Assembly (NCBI RefSeq): GCF_027988105.1
Contig: NZ_JAQJZJ010000016.1
Span: 1-60,199 of the forward strand
Direction of reading: 5' to 3'
Source of the DNA: Pseudomonas aestuarii
GTDB taxonomy: Bacteria; Pseudomonadota; Gammaproteobacteria; Pseudomonadales; Pseudomonadaceae
DNA: 60,199 bases
A program made the translations under genes and the position numbers. Below, one piece after another: positions 1 to 8,824 of the stretch; within the stretch, counting starts at the first letter, position 1, and every line of letters begins with the position of its first letter. A model generated the notes under the pieces. The model ran no database searches. It saw nothing but the letters and a program-made list of their open reading frames with translations, and was not told where the DNA came from.

Positions 1-164
1 ACCGAGAGGCCTGCGCCAGAAGAGGTGCGGATTATAGGCCCAGCAGAAACTACGTCAACCAATTATTTCAGTTTTATGGATATTAATGCCCATTGTCATG
101 CAAACACCATCTTTACACGCTGATACAGCACTCGGACATAGCCAGAAGACAGGCCATAGATACG

Positions 165-199
165 ACAAGGCCGCTGATGAAACCCATCAGCGGCCTTGT
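165..199 (-). terminator. Hairpin downstream of pssA
   Basis: A perfect 15-bp inverted repeat (165-179 with 185-199, 5-nt loop) begins about 20 nt past the pssA stop. There is no clear U-tract on the minus strand, so termination is inferred from stem strength and position. In the 164 bases to its left I see no supportable gene. Confidence 0.6.
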
Positions 200-219
200 G
201 GCAATACTATGACCGGCGC

Positions 220-1035
220 TTACTCCGCAGTTTTACGGCGCCGTAACTGCAACAAGTACTGCACCGGTCCAGAGGCTGCATAGGCCAGGAAGATGATCAG
301 CAGAATGCGTGGAGGATCACTGAACACCACAGCGAAAACCAACACCACCGCCAGGATGGCCACGAAGGGCACCCGCCCCTTCAGATCGAGATCTTTGAAG
401 CTGTGGTACTTGATATTGCTGACCATCAGCATGCCCGCAGCTGCCACTAGGATGGCTATTACAAAGGCCATGTTGGAGCCCTGGATGCCGAAGTCACTGA
501 AGGCCCACACAGTACCGGCAACAACGCCAGCCGCAGCCGGGCTAGCCAAGCCAATGAAATAGCGCTTGTCTGCACTACCTATCTGCGTATTGAAGCGAGC
601 CAGGCGTAGTGCCGCGCCAGCGACGTAGATGAAAGCGACCATCCAGCCAACCTTACCCATACTGCCCAGCGCCCACTCGAAGGCCAGCAAAGCGGGCGCT
701 ACGCCGAAGGCGACCATATCGGACAATGAGTCATATTCGGCGCCGAACGCACTTTGTGTATTGGTCAGTCGCGCCACCCGACCATCGAGACTGTCCAGCA
801 CCATGGCCACGAACACGGCAGCCGCAGCCACATAGAAGTTGCCGTTTATTGCATTGATGATGGAGTAGAAGCCAGCAAACAGATTTGCGGTAGTGAACAG
901 GTTGGGCAAAAGGTAGATGCCGCGATGACGGACTTTGCGACCTTCGGCATCGTGCCCCTCCTCTACATGCTCATCGATGGGTAGCAAGCTTTCGGCGTCT
1001 GGGGCCGATTGGGGCTCTTCTGGACGTTCGCTCAT
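220..1035 (-). CDS. pssA: CDP-diacylglycerol--serine O-phosphatidyltransferase
   Basis: Membrane enzyme that makes phosphatidylserine from CDP-diacylglycerol and serine, the first committed step to phosphatidylethanolamine. The CDP-alcohol phosphatidyltransferase signature is present (DGxxAR, then GxxxDxxxD, read as DGRVAR and GAEYDSLSD), followed by several hydrophobic helices. The frame is open 16 codons further upstream, but the start at 1035 (MSERPEE) has AAGGTG just before it and fits the family's cytoplasmic N-terminus, giving 271 residues. It lies downstream of ilvC on the same strand, with a strong bidirectional hairpin between them, so it probably has its own promoter. Confidence 0.93.
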   Translation of the reverse strand: MSERPEEPQSAPDAESLLPIDEHVEEGHDAEGRKVRHRGIYLLPNLFTTANLFAGFYSIINAINGNFYVAAAAVFVAMVLDSLDGRVARLTNTQSAFGAEYDSLSDMVAFGVAPALLAFEWALGSMGKVGWMVAFIYVAGAALRLARFNTQIGSADKRYFIGLASPAAAGVVAGTVWAFSDFGIQGSNMAFVIAILVAAAGMLMVSNIKYHSFKDLDLKGRVPFVAILAVVLVFAVVFSDPPRILLIIFLAYAASGPVQYLLQLRRRKTAE

Positions 1036-1148
1036 GAACAACACCTTGCAACTGATTTGGAGAATTTCGACAGACGTTGCCAATCAGGGTTCGCCGCCAG
1101 CTTTGACTCAATAATCAGGCTTTATACCAGAAGCCTTGGATCAGAATG

Positions 1149-1176
1149 AAAAAACGCGGCATTGGCCGCGTTTTTT
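1149..1176. terminator. Bidirectional intrinsic terminator after ilvC
   Basis: A6-CGCGGC-ATTG-GCCGCG-T6: a 6-bp GC stem extended by A/T pairs, with U-tracts readable on both strands. It ends the ilvC transcript, whose stop lies 17 nt away. Confidence 0.85.
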
Positions 1177-1192
1177 CTCACATGGACAGACC

Positions 1193-2209
1193 TTAGTTCT
1201 TGGTCTTGTCGACGATCTGGTTGGCAGTGATCCACGGCATCATGGAGCGCAGCTTCTCACCTACCACCTCGATACCATGGGCCGCATTATTGCGACGATA
1301 GGCAGTCATCGACGGGTAGTTGGCAGCGCCTTCCTGGATGAACATCTTGGCATATTCGCCGTCTTGAATGCGCTTGAGAGCGTTGCGCATGGCTTGACGG
1401 GACTCGGCGTTGATCACTTCCGGACCGGTCACATACTCGCCGTACTCGGCGTTATTGGAGATTGAGTAGTTCATGTTGGCGATACCGCCTTCGTACATGA
1501 GGTCCACGATCAACTTCAGCTCGTGCAGACACTCGAAGTAGGCCATTTCCGGTGCATAACCAGCTTCCACCAGAGTCTCGAAGCCAGCCTTGACCAACTC
1601 GACACAACCACCACAGAGAACAGCCTGCTCGCCGAACAGGTCGGTTTCGGTCTCGTCCTTGAAGGTGGTTTCGATAATGCCGGTACGACCGCCGCCCACG
1701 CCCGAAGCGTAGGACAGTGCGACGTTCTTGGCATTGCCGGAAGCATCCTGATAGATAGCGATCAGGTCAGGAATACCGCCGCCCTTGACGAACTCGGAAC
1801 GCACGGTGTGCCCCGGAGCCTTGGGTGCGATCATGATCACGTCGAGGTCGGCACGCGGCACAACCTGATTGTAGTGGATCGCGAAACCATGGGAGAAGGC
1901 CAGGGTGGCGCCTTTCTTGATATTCGGCTCGATTTCGTTCTTGTACAACTGGGACTGGAACTCGTCCGGAGTGAGGATCATCACCAGATCTGCAGCCGCT
2001 ACAGCAGAAGCAACGTCGGTCACTTTCAGACCATGGGCTTCGGCCTTGGCTACAGTGGCAGAACCTTTGCGCAGGCCGACAGTGACGTCAACGCCGGAGT
2101 CTTTCAGGTTGCACGCCTGGGCATGGCCCTGGGAACCGTAACCGATGATGGCGACTTTCTTGCCCTGGATGATCGAGAGGTCGCAGTCTTTGTCGTAATA
2201 CACTTTCAT
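1193..2209 (-). CDS. ilvC: Ketol-acid reductoisomerase (NADP+)
   Basis: Second enzyme of branched-chain amino acid synthesis: Mg2+-dependent alkyl migration and NADPH reduction of acetolactate or acetohydroxybutyrate. 338 residues, the usual length of class I enzymes. The Rossmann motif GYGSQGHAQA lies near residue 24, and the C-terminal all-helical knotted domain contains the acidic metal ligands (DLFGEQAVLCGG, EGGIANMNYSISNNAE). It follows ilvI and ilvH on the same strand with a 47-nt gap, matching the ilvIHC order known in Pseudomonas. Cytoplasmic. Confidence 0.97.
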   Translation of the reverse strand: MKVYYDKDCDLSIIQGKKVAIIGYGSQGHAQACNLKDSGVDVTVGLRKGSATVAKAEAHGLKVTDVASAVAAADLVMILTPDEFQSQLYKNEIEPNIKKGATLAFSHGFAIHYNQVVPRADLDVIMIAPKAPGHTVRSEFVKGGGIPDLIAIYQDASGNAKNVALSYASGVGGGRTGIIETTFKDETETDLFGEQAVLCGGCVELVKAGFETLVEAGYAPEMAYFECLHELKLIVDLMYEGGIANMNYSISNNAEYGEYVTGPEVINAESRQAMRNALKRIQDGEYAKMFIQEGAANYPSMTAYRRNNAAHGIEVVGEKLRSMMPWITANQIVDKTKN

Positions 2210-2256
2210 GGAAAATTCCCCTTATTACCTGGCCTCTAAGGCCGTTCGCTAAAGAT

Positions 2257-2748
2257 TTAGATGCTGAGTACTTTGTCGCCACGGGCAATACCCGTGACAC
2301 CACTACGTACGGTTTCCAGGATTGCGGCGGCGCCAATTGCCTGGATAAAGCTGTCCAGCTTGTCGCTCGTGCCGGCCAGCTGAATGGTGTAGACGCTGGT
2401 ATTTACGTCAACAATCTGTCCGCGGAAGATATCGGTGGTGCGCTTGACCTCGGCACGCTGGGCGCCGGTCGCCTTGACCTTGACCAGCATCAGTTCGCGC
2501 TCGATGTGCGCGCTCTCTGACAGGTCGACCAACTTGACCACTTCGATCAGTTTGTTGAGGTTCTTGGTGATCTGCTCGATCACCTCATCGTGGCCTACCG
2601 TGGTCAACGTCAGGCGCGACAAGGTCGGGTCTTCGGTAGGTGCCACGGTCAGACTTTCGATGTTGTAGTTGCGCTGCGAGAACAGACCGACCACACGGGA
2701 CAAGGCGCCTGGTTCGTTTTCCAGCAGCAGGGAAATAATGTGTCGCAT
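2257..2748 (-). CDS. ilvH: Acetolactate synthase small (regulatory) subunit
   Basis: Regulatory subunit that confers valine feedback inhibition on, and stimulates, the IlvI catalytic subunit. An ACT domain occupies residues 1-75 (ISLLLENEPGALSRVVGLFS is the ligand-binding strand-loop-helix), followed by the C-terminal ALS_ss domain. The start is set at 2748 (MRHIISL), 2 nt past the ilvI stop, giving 163 residues; a 10-codon upstream extension would run into ilvI. Translational coupling with ilvI is likely. Confidence 0.95.
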   Translation of the reverse strand: MRHIISLLLENEPGALSRVVGLFSQRNYNIESLTVAPTEDPTLSRLTLTTVGHDEVIEQITKNLNKLIEVVKLVDLSESAHIERELMLVKVKATGAQRAEVKRTTDIFRGQIVDVNTSVYTIQLAGTSDKLDSFIQAIGAAAILETVRSGVTGIARGDKVLSI

Positions 2749-2750
2749 GA

Positions 2751-4475
2751 TTAAGTACGCTCCGTCTTGCTCAGCCACATATCGCGCATCGCACCGTCTT
2801 TGATATGCATCGGATAGACGTGCTCACTGGTATCGACCTGAATATCGAGGAACACCAGACGGTCTTTCAGCGCGAACGCCTCCTCCATCTTCGGCTTCAA
2901 GTCTTTCAGATCGGTGATACGCATGCCGACATGGCCATAGGCTTCCGCCAGCTTGACGAAATCGGGCAGCGACTCCATGTAGGAATGCGAATGGCGGCTG
3001 CCGTAGTTCATGTCCTGCCACTGACGCACCATGCCGAGGGCGCCATTGTTCAAGTTGACGATTTTCACCGGCAGATCGTACTGCAGACAGGTCGAAAGCT
3101 CCTGAATGTTCATCTGGATACTGCCTTCGCCAGTCACGCAAGCTACGTCAGCATCGGGAAAGCTGAGCTTGACACCCATTGCCGCAGGGAAACCAAAACC
3201 CATGGTGCCCAGGCCGCCGGAGTTGATCCAGCGATTGGGTTTATTGAAGCGATAGTACTGGGCCGCGAACATCTGGTGCTGACCGACGTCGGAAGTGACG
3301 AAGGCATCGCCATGAGTCACTTCACTGAGCATCTCGATGACGGTCTGCGGCTTGATGATGCTGCCGTCACCCTTGTCGTAGGGGAACATGCCGCGACTGC
3401 CACGCCACTCCTCGATCTGCTTCCACCAACTGGCGAGCGCCTCTTTGCTTGGGGTCTCGCCGATCTCCTTGAGAATCGCGACCATCTCGGTCAGCACACT
3501 CTCCACCGGGCCAACGATCGGGATGTCCGCCTTAATGGTCTTGGAGATCGAAGCCGGGTCGATGTCGATGTGGATGATCTTGGCGTTCGGGCAGAACTTG
3601 CTGGCCCCATTGATAACCCGATCATCAAAACGGGCGCCGACAGCGAGGATCACATCCGCATGATGCATGGCCAGGTTGGCGGTGTAGCTGCCGTGCATGC
3701 CAAGCATGCCGAGGAATTGACGATCGGTACCTGGGTAGCCACCCAAGCCCATCAGGGTATTGGTCACCGGCAGGTTGAGCATCTGCGCCAGTTCGGTCAG
3801 CGGTGATGCTGCGCCGCCCATGATCACGCCGCCGCCCGCATAGAGGATCGGCCGCTTGCCGCTCAGGAGCAGTTCCGCCGCCTTGCGGATCTGACCGGAA
3901 TGGCCACGCAGTGCCGGGCTGTAGGAGCGCAGCTTGACCTTCTTTGGGTAGACGTATTCGAATTTTTCCGCTGGATTGGTCATGTCCTTCGGAATATCCA
4001 CGACAACCGGACCGGGACGACCGGATTGCGCCAGATAGAAGGCTTTCTTCATGACTTCTGGAATTTCCGAGGCATGCTTGATCATGAAGCTGTGCTTCAC
4101 GATCGGCCGGGAGATACCGATCATATCGGTTTCCTGGAAGGCATCGGTCCCAACCATGTTGCTCGGCACCTGGCCAGACAACACCACCATCGGAATGGAA
4201 TCCATGTAGGCGGTGGCAATGCCGGTAATGGCATTGGTCGCACCAGGCCCGGAGGTCACCAGCACCACGCCGGCTTTACCAGTGGCACGGGCATAACCGT
4301 CAGCCATGTGCGTCGCCGCCTGCTCGTGACGAACCAGGATGTGATTGACTTCCGGCTCCTTGAACAGGGCGTCATAGATATGCAGCAGGGCACCACCAGG
4401 GTAGCCATAAATATTCTTAACGCCTTCGTCACGCAAGAAGCGGACGACCATTTCAGCGCCGGATAAAAGCTCCAC
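2751..4475 (-). CDS. ilvI: Acetolactate synthase large (catalytic) subunit
   Basis: ThDP/FAD enzyme that condenses pyruvate with pyruvate or 2-oxobutyrate, the first shared step of Val/Leu/Ile synthesis. The catalytic glutamate motif (RHEQAA), the FAD-binding middle domain and the ThDP motif (GEGSIQMN to LNN) are intact. Start choice: a GTG at 4484 also opens the frame, but AGAGG lies about 8 nt before the GTG at 4475 and overlaps the earlier GTG, so 4475 (574 residues, MELLSG) is preferred. It is the first gene of ilvIH-ilvC. A short Leu/Val-containing leader ORF and hairpin lie directly upstream. Confidence 0.95.
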   Translation of the reverse strand: MELLSGAEMVVRFLRDEGVKNIYGYPGGALLHIYDALFKEPEVNHILVRHEQAATHMADGYARATGKAGVVLVTSGPGATNAITGIATAYMDSIPMVVLSGQVPSNMVGTDAFQETDMIGISRPIVKHSFMIKHASEIPEVMKKAFYLAQSGRPGPVVVDIPKDMTNPAEKFEYVYPKKVKLRSYSPALRGHSGQIRKAAELLLSGKRPILYAGGGVIMGGAASPLTELAQMLNLPVTNTLMGLGGYPGTDRQFLGMLGMHGSYTANLAMHHADVILAVGARFDDRVINGASKFCPNAKIIHIDIDPASISKTIKADIPIVGPVESVLTEMVAILKEIGETPSKEALASWWKQIEEWRGSRGMFPYDKGDGSIIKPQTVIEMLSEVTHGDAFVTSDVGQHQMFAAQYYRFNKPNRWINSGGLGTMGFGFPAAMGVKLSFPDADVACVTGEGSIQMNIQELSTCLQYDLPVKIVNLNNGALGMVRQWQDMNYGSRHSHSYMESLPDFVKLAEAYGHVGMRITDLKDLKPKMEEAFALKDRLVFLDIQVDTSEHVYPMHIKDGAMRDMWLSKTERT

Positions 4476-4500
4476 GTTGTTCACCTCTAAAACGCCAGAA

Positions 4501-4520
4501 ACCGCCCAGAAGGAGGCGGT
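4501..4520 (-). promoter_or_regulatory. Hairpin in the ilvI leader, possible attenuator
   Basis: ACCGCC / GGCGGT forms a 6-bp GC stem with an 8-nt loop. On the minus strand it starts right after the stop of the leader ORF at 4521-4550 and is followed by a broken U-rich stretch (TTTCTGGCGTTTT). This is consistent with a weak intrinsic terminator between leader and ilvI. I could not define the competing antiterminator pairing by eye. Confidence 0.4.
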
Positions 4521-4550
4521 CTAAAATAGGTTTACTGCCAAGCAGAGCAT
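4521..4550 (-). CDS. Candidate ilv leader peptide MLCLAVNLF
   Basis: A nine-codon ORF (ATG to TAG) in the 5' leader of ilvI that encodes MLCLAVNLF: three Leu and one Val in nine residues. It stops exactly where the GC hairpin begins, the geometry expected of a transcription-attenuation leader sensing charged tRNA-Leu or tRNA-Val. No strong Shine-Dalgarno is visible. The peptide is short enough to arise by chance, so this is an inference from position and composition. Confidence 0.35.
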   Translation of the reverse strand: MLCLAVNLF

Positions 4551-4904
4551 GAGCGACGGTGGTCGCCGACTACGTCAGCTACTACTGAGCAAGTATTGGG
4601 AATACTCCAAAGTGTTGCGGAGTCTTCCCACCCAGCGCGAGGTAACGCGTTACGGGTGAAACAGGTCGGCGCGGGTACGCGCCTCATGTCTGCTGAGCTA
4701 AAGCCTGCTTGCGGCGGACTCCACTACAGCGAACGTCGAATTGTTCTGATTCGTCGAGGGCAAGTCAAGTCATCCGTGATGGATTCTGCAATCAGGGGGG
4801 TATTTTCGCTGATCTACCGAACTGAGCCAGCACCCCGTGGCTTGCGCTTGCGGAGCAGGGGCAAATAGTCGATCAAATGCCCACGTGCTGTGACACAGCG
4901 CAGG
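4551..4904. other. Intergenic region upstream of ilvI with two palindromes
   Basis: No convincing gene. It holds the presumed ilvI promoter (minus strand) and two symmetric sites: AGTATT-GGG-AATACT at 4592-4606 and the perfect 12-bp palindrome GTAACGCGTTAC at 4642-4653. Either could be an operator. No factor can be named from sequence. Confidence 0.4.
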
Positions 4905-4932
4905 ATGACGATTCCACCGTTTTGGTTATAGT
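4905..4932 (+). promoter_or_regulatory. Sigma-70-type promoter for the DUF4124 gene
   Basis: ATGACG (4905-4910), a 16-nt spacer and TATAGT (4927-4932) lie about 40 nt before the ATG at 4970. The match to consensus is moderate. Confidence 0.4.
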
Positions 4933-4969
4933 AGCCACCAGGTATCGCCGCTCTTAAAAAGGAAACAGC

Positions 4970-5404
4970 ATGCGCCGTATGATCCTCACCAGTAGCTTGC
5001 TGCTCGCCCTGAGCGCAAGCGTCATGGCCAGCCAGGTATACAAATGGGTCGATGCACAAGGGGTCACTCATTTTGGCGCGCAGCCGCCACAAGGCCAGCA
5101 AGCCACCACCATCAATACCGCCGCCCCACCAGCGAAGACTGTCGAATCTGTTGCAACGCCAACCTTCGAGCGCATCGCCGACCCGGAGCAAGCCGCTATC
5201 GATGAGAAAGTGAAGCAGGAAGTCGCAAGCCAGGAAATAGAGCGTAAGAAATACTGCGAAACCGTGCGAACCAGTCTGTCACAGCTGGAAAACAATCCGC
5301 GCGTGCGTGTCGAAGTCGACGGCGAAGTACGTCGCCTGAACGAAGAAGAACGGCAGCAGCGCATCAGTGAAGCCAAGCAGGCCATCGGCAAGAACTGCAA
5401 GTAA
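4970..5404 (+). CDS. DUF4124 domain periplasmic protein
   Basis: 144 residues. An N-terminal signal peptide (about 1-20, ending ..SVMAS) is followed directly by the short DUF4124 module (QVYKWVDAQGVTHFGAQPP), then a Pro/Ala-rich linker and a charged helical tail (about 65-140) with a lone pair of cysteines near residues 91 and 143. DUF4124 proteins are small exported proteins of unknown function, common in Pseudomonas. An AAGGAAA Shine-Dalgarno precedes the start. It stands alone, converging with the yqcC gene. Confidence 0.85.
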   Translation: MRRMILTSSLLLALSASVMASQVYKWVDAQGVTHFGAQPPQGQQATTINTAAPPAKTVESVATPTFERIADPEQAAIDEKVKQEVASQEIERKKYCETVRTSLSQLENNPRVRVEVDGEVRRLNEEERQQRISEAKQAIGKNCK

Positions 5405-5434
5405 CCCGCCACGCGGACAATGCTCTGGAGGGGA

Positions 5435-5451
5435 TGCGGCCTCAGGCCGCA
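5435..5451. terminator. Hairpin between converging genes
   Basis: TGCGGCC-TCA-GGCCGCA, a 7-bp perfect stem with a 3-nt loop, lies between the DUF4124 stop and the yqcC stop and overlaps the last yqcC codons. No U-tract, so a weak call. Confidence 0.35.
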
Positions 5452-5771
5452 CCACAAATCAGCTGGTCGAACTCACCAAGCAACCTGATTAGAACGCGGG
5501 CCTGCTCACTGCGTTCGCCATAGACCTGTTCAGCCATTGGTTGAATGCCGCACGCCTCTGGCAGCGGGGCACCGCTCTCGAGCAGGTTCTTCATGCGTGG
5601 CAGGAAAATCCACTGCAGCCATTGCTCGAACGCCAGCGTATCGACGCAAAAAGGTTGCTGACTGGCCAGCGCCTGGTCGCTCGGCGCCTGATCATCCCAC
5701 CAGCCCTGCAACCGCAACTCACGCTCGATCAGCAATAACTGCTGTGCAATCGCCGGTACACGAGCGTCCAT
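5442..5771 (-). CDS. YqcC family protein (DUF446)
   Basis: 109-residue all-helical cytoplasmic protein. The pattern QPFCVDTLAFEQWLQWIFLPRM, with LPEACGIQPMAE after it, is typical of the YqcC family; the function is unknown. Its ATG shares one base with the stop of the upstream lipoprotein gene (TAATG), so the two are translationally coupled. Confidence 0.85.
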   Translation of the reverse strand: MDARVPAIAQQLLLIERELRLQGWWDDQAPSDQALASQQPFCVDTLAFEQWLQWIFLPRMKNLLESGAPLPEACGIQPMAEQVYGERSEQARVLIRLLGEFDQLICGAA

Positions 5772-6481
5772 TAGAGGCTGACCCGCGCCCGCTCACGGGC
5801 CTGCGCCGCCCCGACGGGATCGCCCTGACGCTCACGCGCCTGGGCAATCAGGTTCCATAAGCTGGCCTGCAGTGCTGGGCGGCCACTGGCATAGCTCAGG
5901 CCACGACGAGCGAACTGCTCGGCCTGGGCCGCGTCGCCTTGGGCCAAACGCACTTCAGCCAGACGATAGAGCACCTGCGGCTCGCGTGGAGCTATACGTT
6001 GGGCACGCTCCAGACTGGACGCGGCACCATTCAGGTCACCACTGCCTTGCTGCTGCTGGGCGGCGGTGAGCAATGCCAGCACCGGACCATCCAGCTGTTC
6101 ATCGGCGGCCAAGCCGCCGGCGCTCGGTATCCCACTCGGCATCGAAGGCGACGGCGAGCCGTAACCTGACTCGCTGATGACGGGGGCCGTACTGAAAGGC
6201 TGGCCGCCCCCATCTCCACCAATCGGCGAGCTCGGGGCCGGAAACGTTTGAATCGGCGCCGAACTGCCAGCGGCACCGGGCACCATCACCACCACGCCGG
6301 AATCCTGCGGCTGGCTCTGCGGCGACTGGGCAGTCGAACGGCCATAACCACCCGCACCAGCCTGCTGCTGGCCATAAACAGAAGAGCTGGCATCGACAAC
6401 AGGGATGGAGCCGCGCGGCACACTGGCACAACCGCCCAGCACTGCCGAGGCGGTTAAAGCAGGAATCAACCACTTAATCAC
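5771..6481 (-). CDS. Tetratricopeptide-repeat lipoprotein
   Basis: 236 residues. A lipoprotein signal peptide ends in the lipobox LGGC (Cys 18), so the protein is lipid-anchored. Residues about 20-130 are a low-complexity Gly/Ser/Pro/Gln linker; about 130-236 form TPR-like helices (LLTAAQQQQGSGDLNGAA, then YRLAEVRLAQGDAAQAEQFA). The start is GTG at 6481 with GAAGAGGG upstream, only 16 nt past the mrcB stop. Co-transcription with mrcB suggests an envelope role, possibly a helper of PBP1B; that is an inference. Confidence 0.8.
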   Translation of the reverse strand: MIKWLIPALTASAVLGGCASVPRGSIPVVDASSSVYGQQQAGAGGYGRSTAQSPQSQPQDSGVVVMVPGAAGSSAPIQTFPAPSSPIGGDGGGQPFSTAPVISESGYGSPSPSMPSGIPSAGGLAADEQLDGPVLALLTAAQQQQGSGDLNGAASSLERAQRIAPREPQVLYRLAEVRLAQGDAAQAEQFARRGLSYASGRPALQASLWNLIAQARERQGDPVGAAQARERARVSL

Positions 6482-6497
6482 GTCACACCCTCTTCAC

Positions 6498-8816
6498 TTA
6501 ATCCAACCAACCACGTACCCAATCCATCACCGAATCGACCGGGGCCTGAATACCACAGGCCTGACCAGGGACGGGCTCACTGCCGCGAATATACGGCATC
6601 TGCACGGCATTCGGGCAGCTCGGATCGGATCCCTGGCCACTGGCGGCATTTACCCACGCCTGGACCACGTTATCCGGCAACGGCATATCCAGCGGCAGCG
6701 GATCGGCCTTGATCATGAAATCCGTCCACACCTGCAAGGCGCCACTCGCACCCGTCAGCGGTGTCGGGCCATTATCATCGCGACCGAGCCAGACCACCGC
6801 CAGCAAATCCTGACTGAAGCCGGCGAACCAGCTGTCACGCGAATCATTACTGGTGCCGGTCTTGCCAGCCAATGCCAATGAGCTGGGCAAGCGGCTGTAG
6901 ACCGAACGTCCGGTCCCCTCACGCATGGTGCGTTGCATGGCGTTTTGCAGCAGGTATATCGCCCCGCCATCGAAACGTTGCTGAATCTGATAAGGATAGC
7001 GCTTGAGTGGCTCACCGTCGGCAGTCAGCACGCTACGGATACCTCGCAAAGGGGTGTTGAAGCCGCCGTTGGCCATGGTCTGATACATACCCGCCACCTC
7101 CATTGGAGTCAGCGCGCCAGCGCCCAGCAACATCGATGGATAGGCCGGCCATTGGCGCGCAACTCCCAGACGCTCAAGAGTTTTGAGTACGTTCGGCACG
7201 CCCAGTTCCAGCCCCAGCTTGGCACTGGACAAGTTGTAGGAGTGGGCCAGCCCCTGGTACAGGTAGACGGTGCCGTGAGACTTGTGATCATAGTTTTGCG
7301 GGCTCCAGACTTGGCCGTCCTGCCCCTTGATCGAGAAGGGTTTATCCTCCAGAAAACTGGTCAAGGTGTACTGGCTTGGACGTTCCAATGCAGCCAGGTA
7401 GATCGCCGGCTTGACCAAGGAGCCGATCGGTCGCAGTGCATCCAGGGCGCGATTGAAGCCGGCATAGCCCGGCTGGCGACTCCCAATAAGCACCTGCACT
7501 TCGCCAGTTTCCGGGTTGGTCACGACCATTCCGGCCTCAACCTTGTCCACCCCCTTGCGCCCGGACAGGCGTTTCAGCGAGTCGGCCAGGGCGCTTTCGG
7601 CCTTGAGCTGGAGAATCGGGTCAAAGCTGGTAAAAATACGCAGACCTTCTTCGGTCAAATCCTCTTCGCGGTAATCCTCACGCAACTGGCGCTTAACCAG
7701 ATCGAGGAACGCCGGGTACGAGCTATCGGCCATGCTGCCGCGCTGGGTCACGCCGAGCGGCTTCTGCTTGGCCGCAACCGCCTGCTCGAGCGTTACCACG
7801 CCCTGCTGGACCAGCACATCAATCACCAGATTACGCCGCACCATGGCCCGTTCGGGATTGCGCCGCGGGTTGTAATAGGTTGGGCCCTTGACCATACCGA
7901 CCAGCAGAGCCACCTGCTCGAGCTTCAACTCGGCCAGCGGCTGACTGAAGAAGTACTGACTGGCCAAGCCGAAACCATGCACCGCGCGGGCGCCGTCCTG
8001 GCCCAGAAAAACCTCGTTGAGATAGGCCTCGAGAATATCCTGCTTGTCGTAATGCAGCTCGAGCAGCACCGCCATCATGGCCTCGGTGGCCTTGCGGATC
8101 AGGCTGCGCTCATTGCTCAGGTAGAAATTCTTCACCAGCTGTTGAGTCAAGGTGCTGCCGCCCTGGACAACCTGCCCGGCCGTGGCATTGACCCAAACGG
8201 CGCGCGCAATCGACTTGGGCGACACACCCCAATGATTGAAAAACTCGCGATCTTCGACCGCTACCAGGGTTTCCACCAGATAGGGCGGCACCTGCTCCAG
8301 CTTGATCAGCAAGCGGTCTTCCTGATGGGCCGGGTACAATCCACCGATCAACATCGGTTCCAATCGAGCCACAGCCAGGCTGCTGCCATTGGCCTGGCTC
8401 AGGCCGGCGACGTAATCGCCGGAAAAACGCACGCGGACCTGCTGTGACGGCTCACGGCTTTCATAGAATTGGAAGCCGCGCGTGTGCAACTCGAGATTAT
8501 TACCGGCTACCGACACGGCGCCCGGACCATTGGCCGCACTCTCCCGGCGATAACCGAGGGCGTCCAGCTCCTGGAGGAAGTCACTCTTGGTCAGTTTCTG
8601 GCCGACGAACAGCTCCAGCGGCCTGGCATAGACCTTGGCCGGGACGGTCCAGCGCTTGCCGGAAAACTTCTCCTGCACCACTGCATCGAGGTAAACCGCA
8701 AAGCCGGCGAACACCACCAAGCCAACCAGACCAAGCTTGAAAGCCCAGCCCAACCAGGGGCGCATGCCACGCGAGCGGCGCTTTGAACGAGAACGAGGAG
8801 ATCGGGTACGAGTCAT
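6498..8816 (-). CDS. mrcB: Penicillin-binding protein 1B (bifunctional transglycosylase/transpeptidase)
   Basis: Class A PBP that polymerises and cross-links peptidoglycan at the inner membrane. 772 residues: a basic cytoplasmic tail (MTRTRSPRSRSKRR), one transmembrane helix (about 26-46), a UB2H-like region that in E. coli contacts the LpoB activator, a GT51 domain with the catalytic EDREFFNHWG and QGGSTLTQQL, and a transpeptidase domain with SLVK (nucleophile Ser), SYN and KTGTS. All catalytic motifs are intact. It heads an operon with the TPR lipoprotein and yqcC. A perfect TATAAT lies 8 nt before the ATG, implying a very short leader. Confidence 0.96.
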   Translation of the reverse strand: MTRTRSPRSRSKRRSRGMRPWLGWAFKLGLVGLVVFAGFAVYLDAVVQEKFSGKRWTVPAKVYARPLELFVGQKLTKSDFLQELDALGYRRESAANGPGAVSVAGNNLELHTRGFQFYESREPSQQVRVRFSGDYVAGLSQANGSSLAVARLEPMLIGGLYPAHQEDRLLIKLEQVPPYLVETLVAVEDREFFNHWGVSPKSIARAVWVNATAGQVVQGGSTLTQQLVKNFYLSNERSLIRKATEAMMAVLLELHYDKQDILEAYLNEVFLGQDGARAVHGFGLASQYFFSQPLAELKLEQVALLVGMVKGPTYYNPRRNPERAMVRRNLVIDVLVQQGVVTLEQAVAAKQKPLGVTQRGSMADSSYPAFLDLVKRQLREDYREEDLTEEGLRIFTSFDPILQLKAESALADSLKRLSGRKGVDKVEAGMVVTNPETGEVQVLIGSRQPGYAGFNRALDALRPIGSLVKPAIYLAALERPSQYTLTSFLEDKPFSIKGQDGQVWSPQNYDHKSHGTVYLYQGLAHSYNLSSAKLGLELGVPNVLKTLERLGVARQWPAYPSMLLGAGALTPMEVAGMYQTMANGGFNTPLRGIRSVLTADGEPLKRYPYQIQQRFDGGAIYLLQNAMQRTMREGTGRSVYSRLPSSLALAGKTGTSNDSRDSWFAGFSQDLLAVVWLGRDDNGPTPLTGASGALQVWTDFMIKADPLPLDMPLPDNVVQAWVNAASGQGSDPSCPNAVQMPYIRGSEPVPGQACGIQAPVDSVMDWVRGWLD

Positions 8817-8824
8817 GGCGCGGC

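Noticed and set aside
1..84. Partial gene at the left edge
   Set aside because: No frame shows a recognisable protein, and no RNA gene signature is visible in so short a piece.
2805..3806. 333-codon open frame antisense to ilvI
   Set aside because: Sits opposite an unambiguous acetolactate synthase gene and shows no family resemblance.
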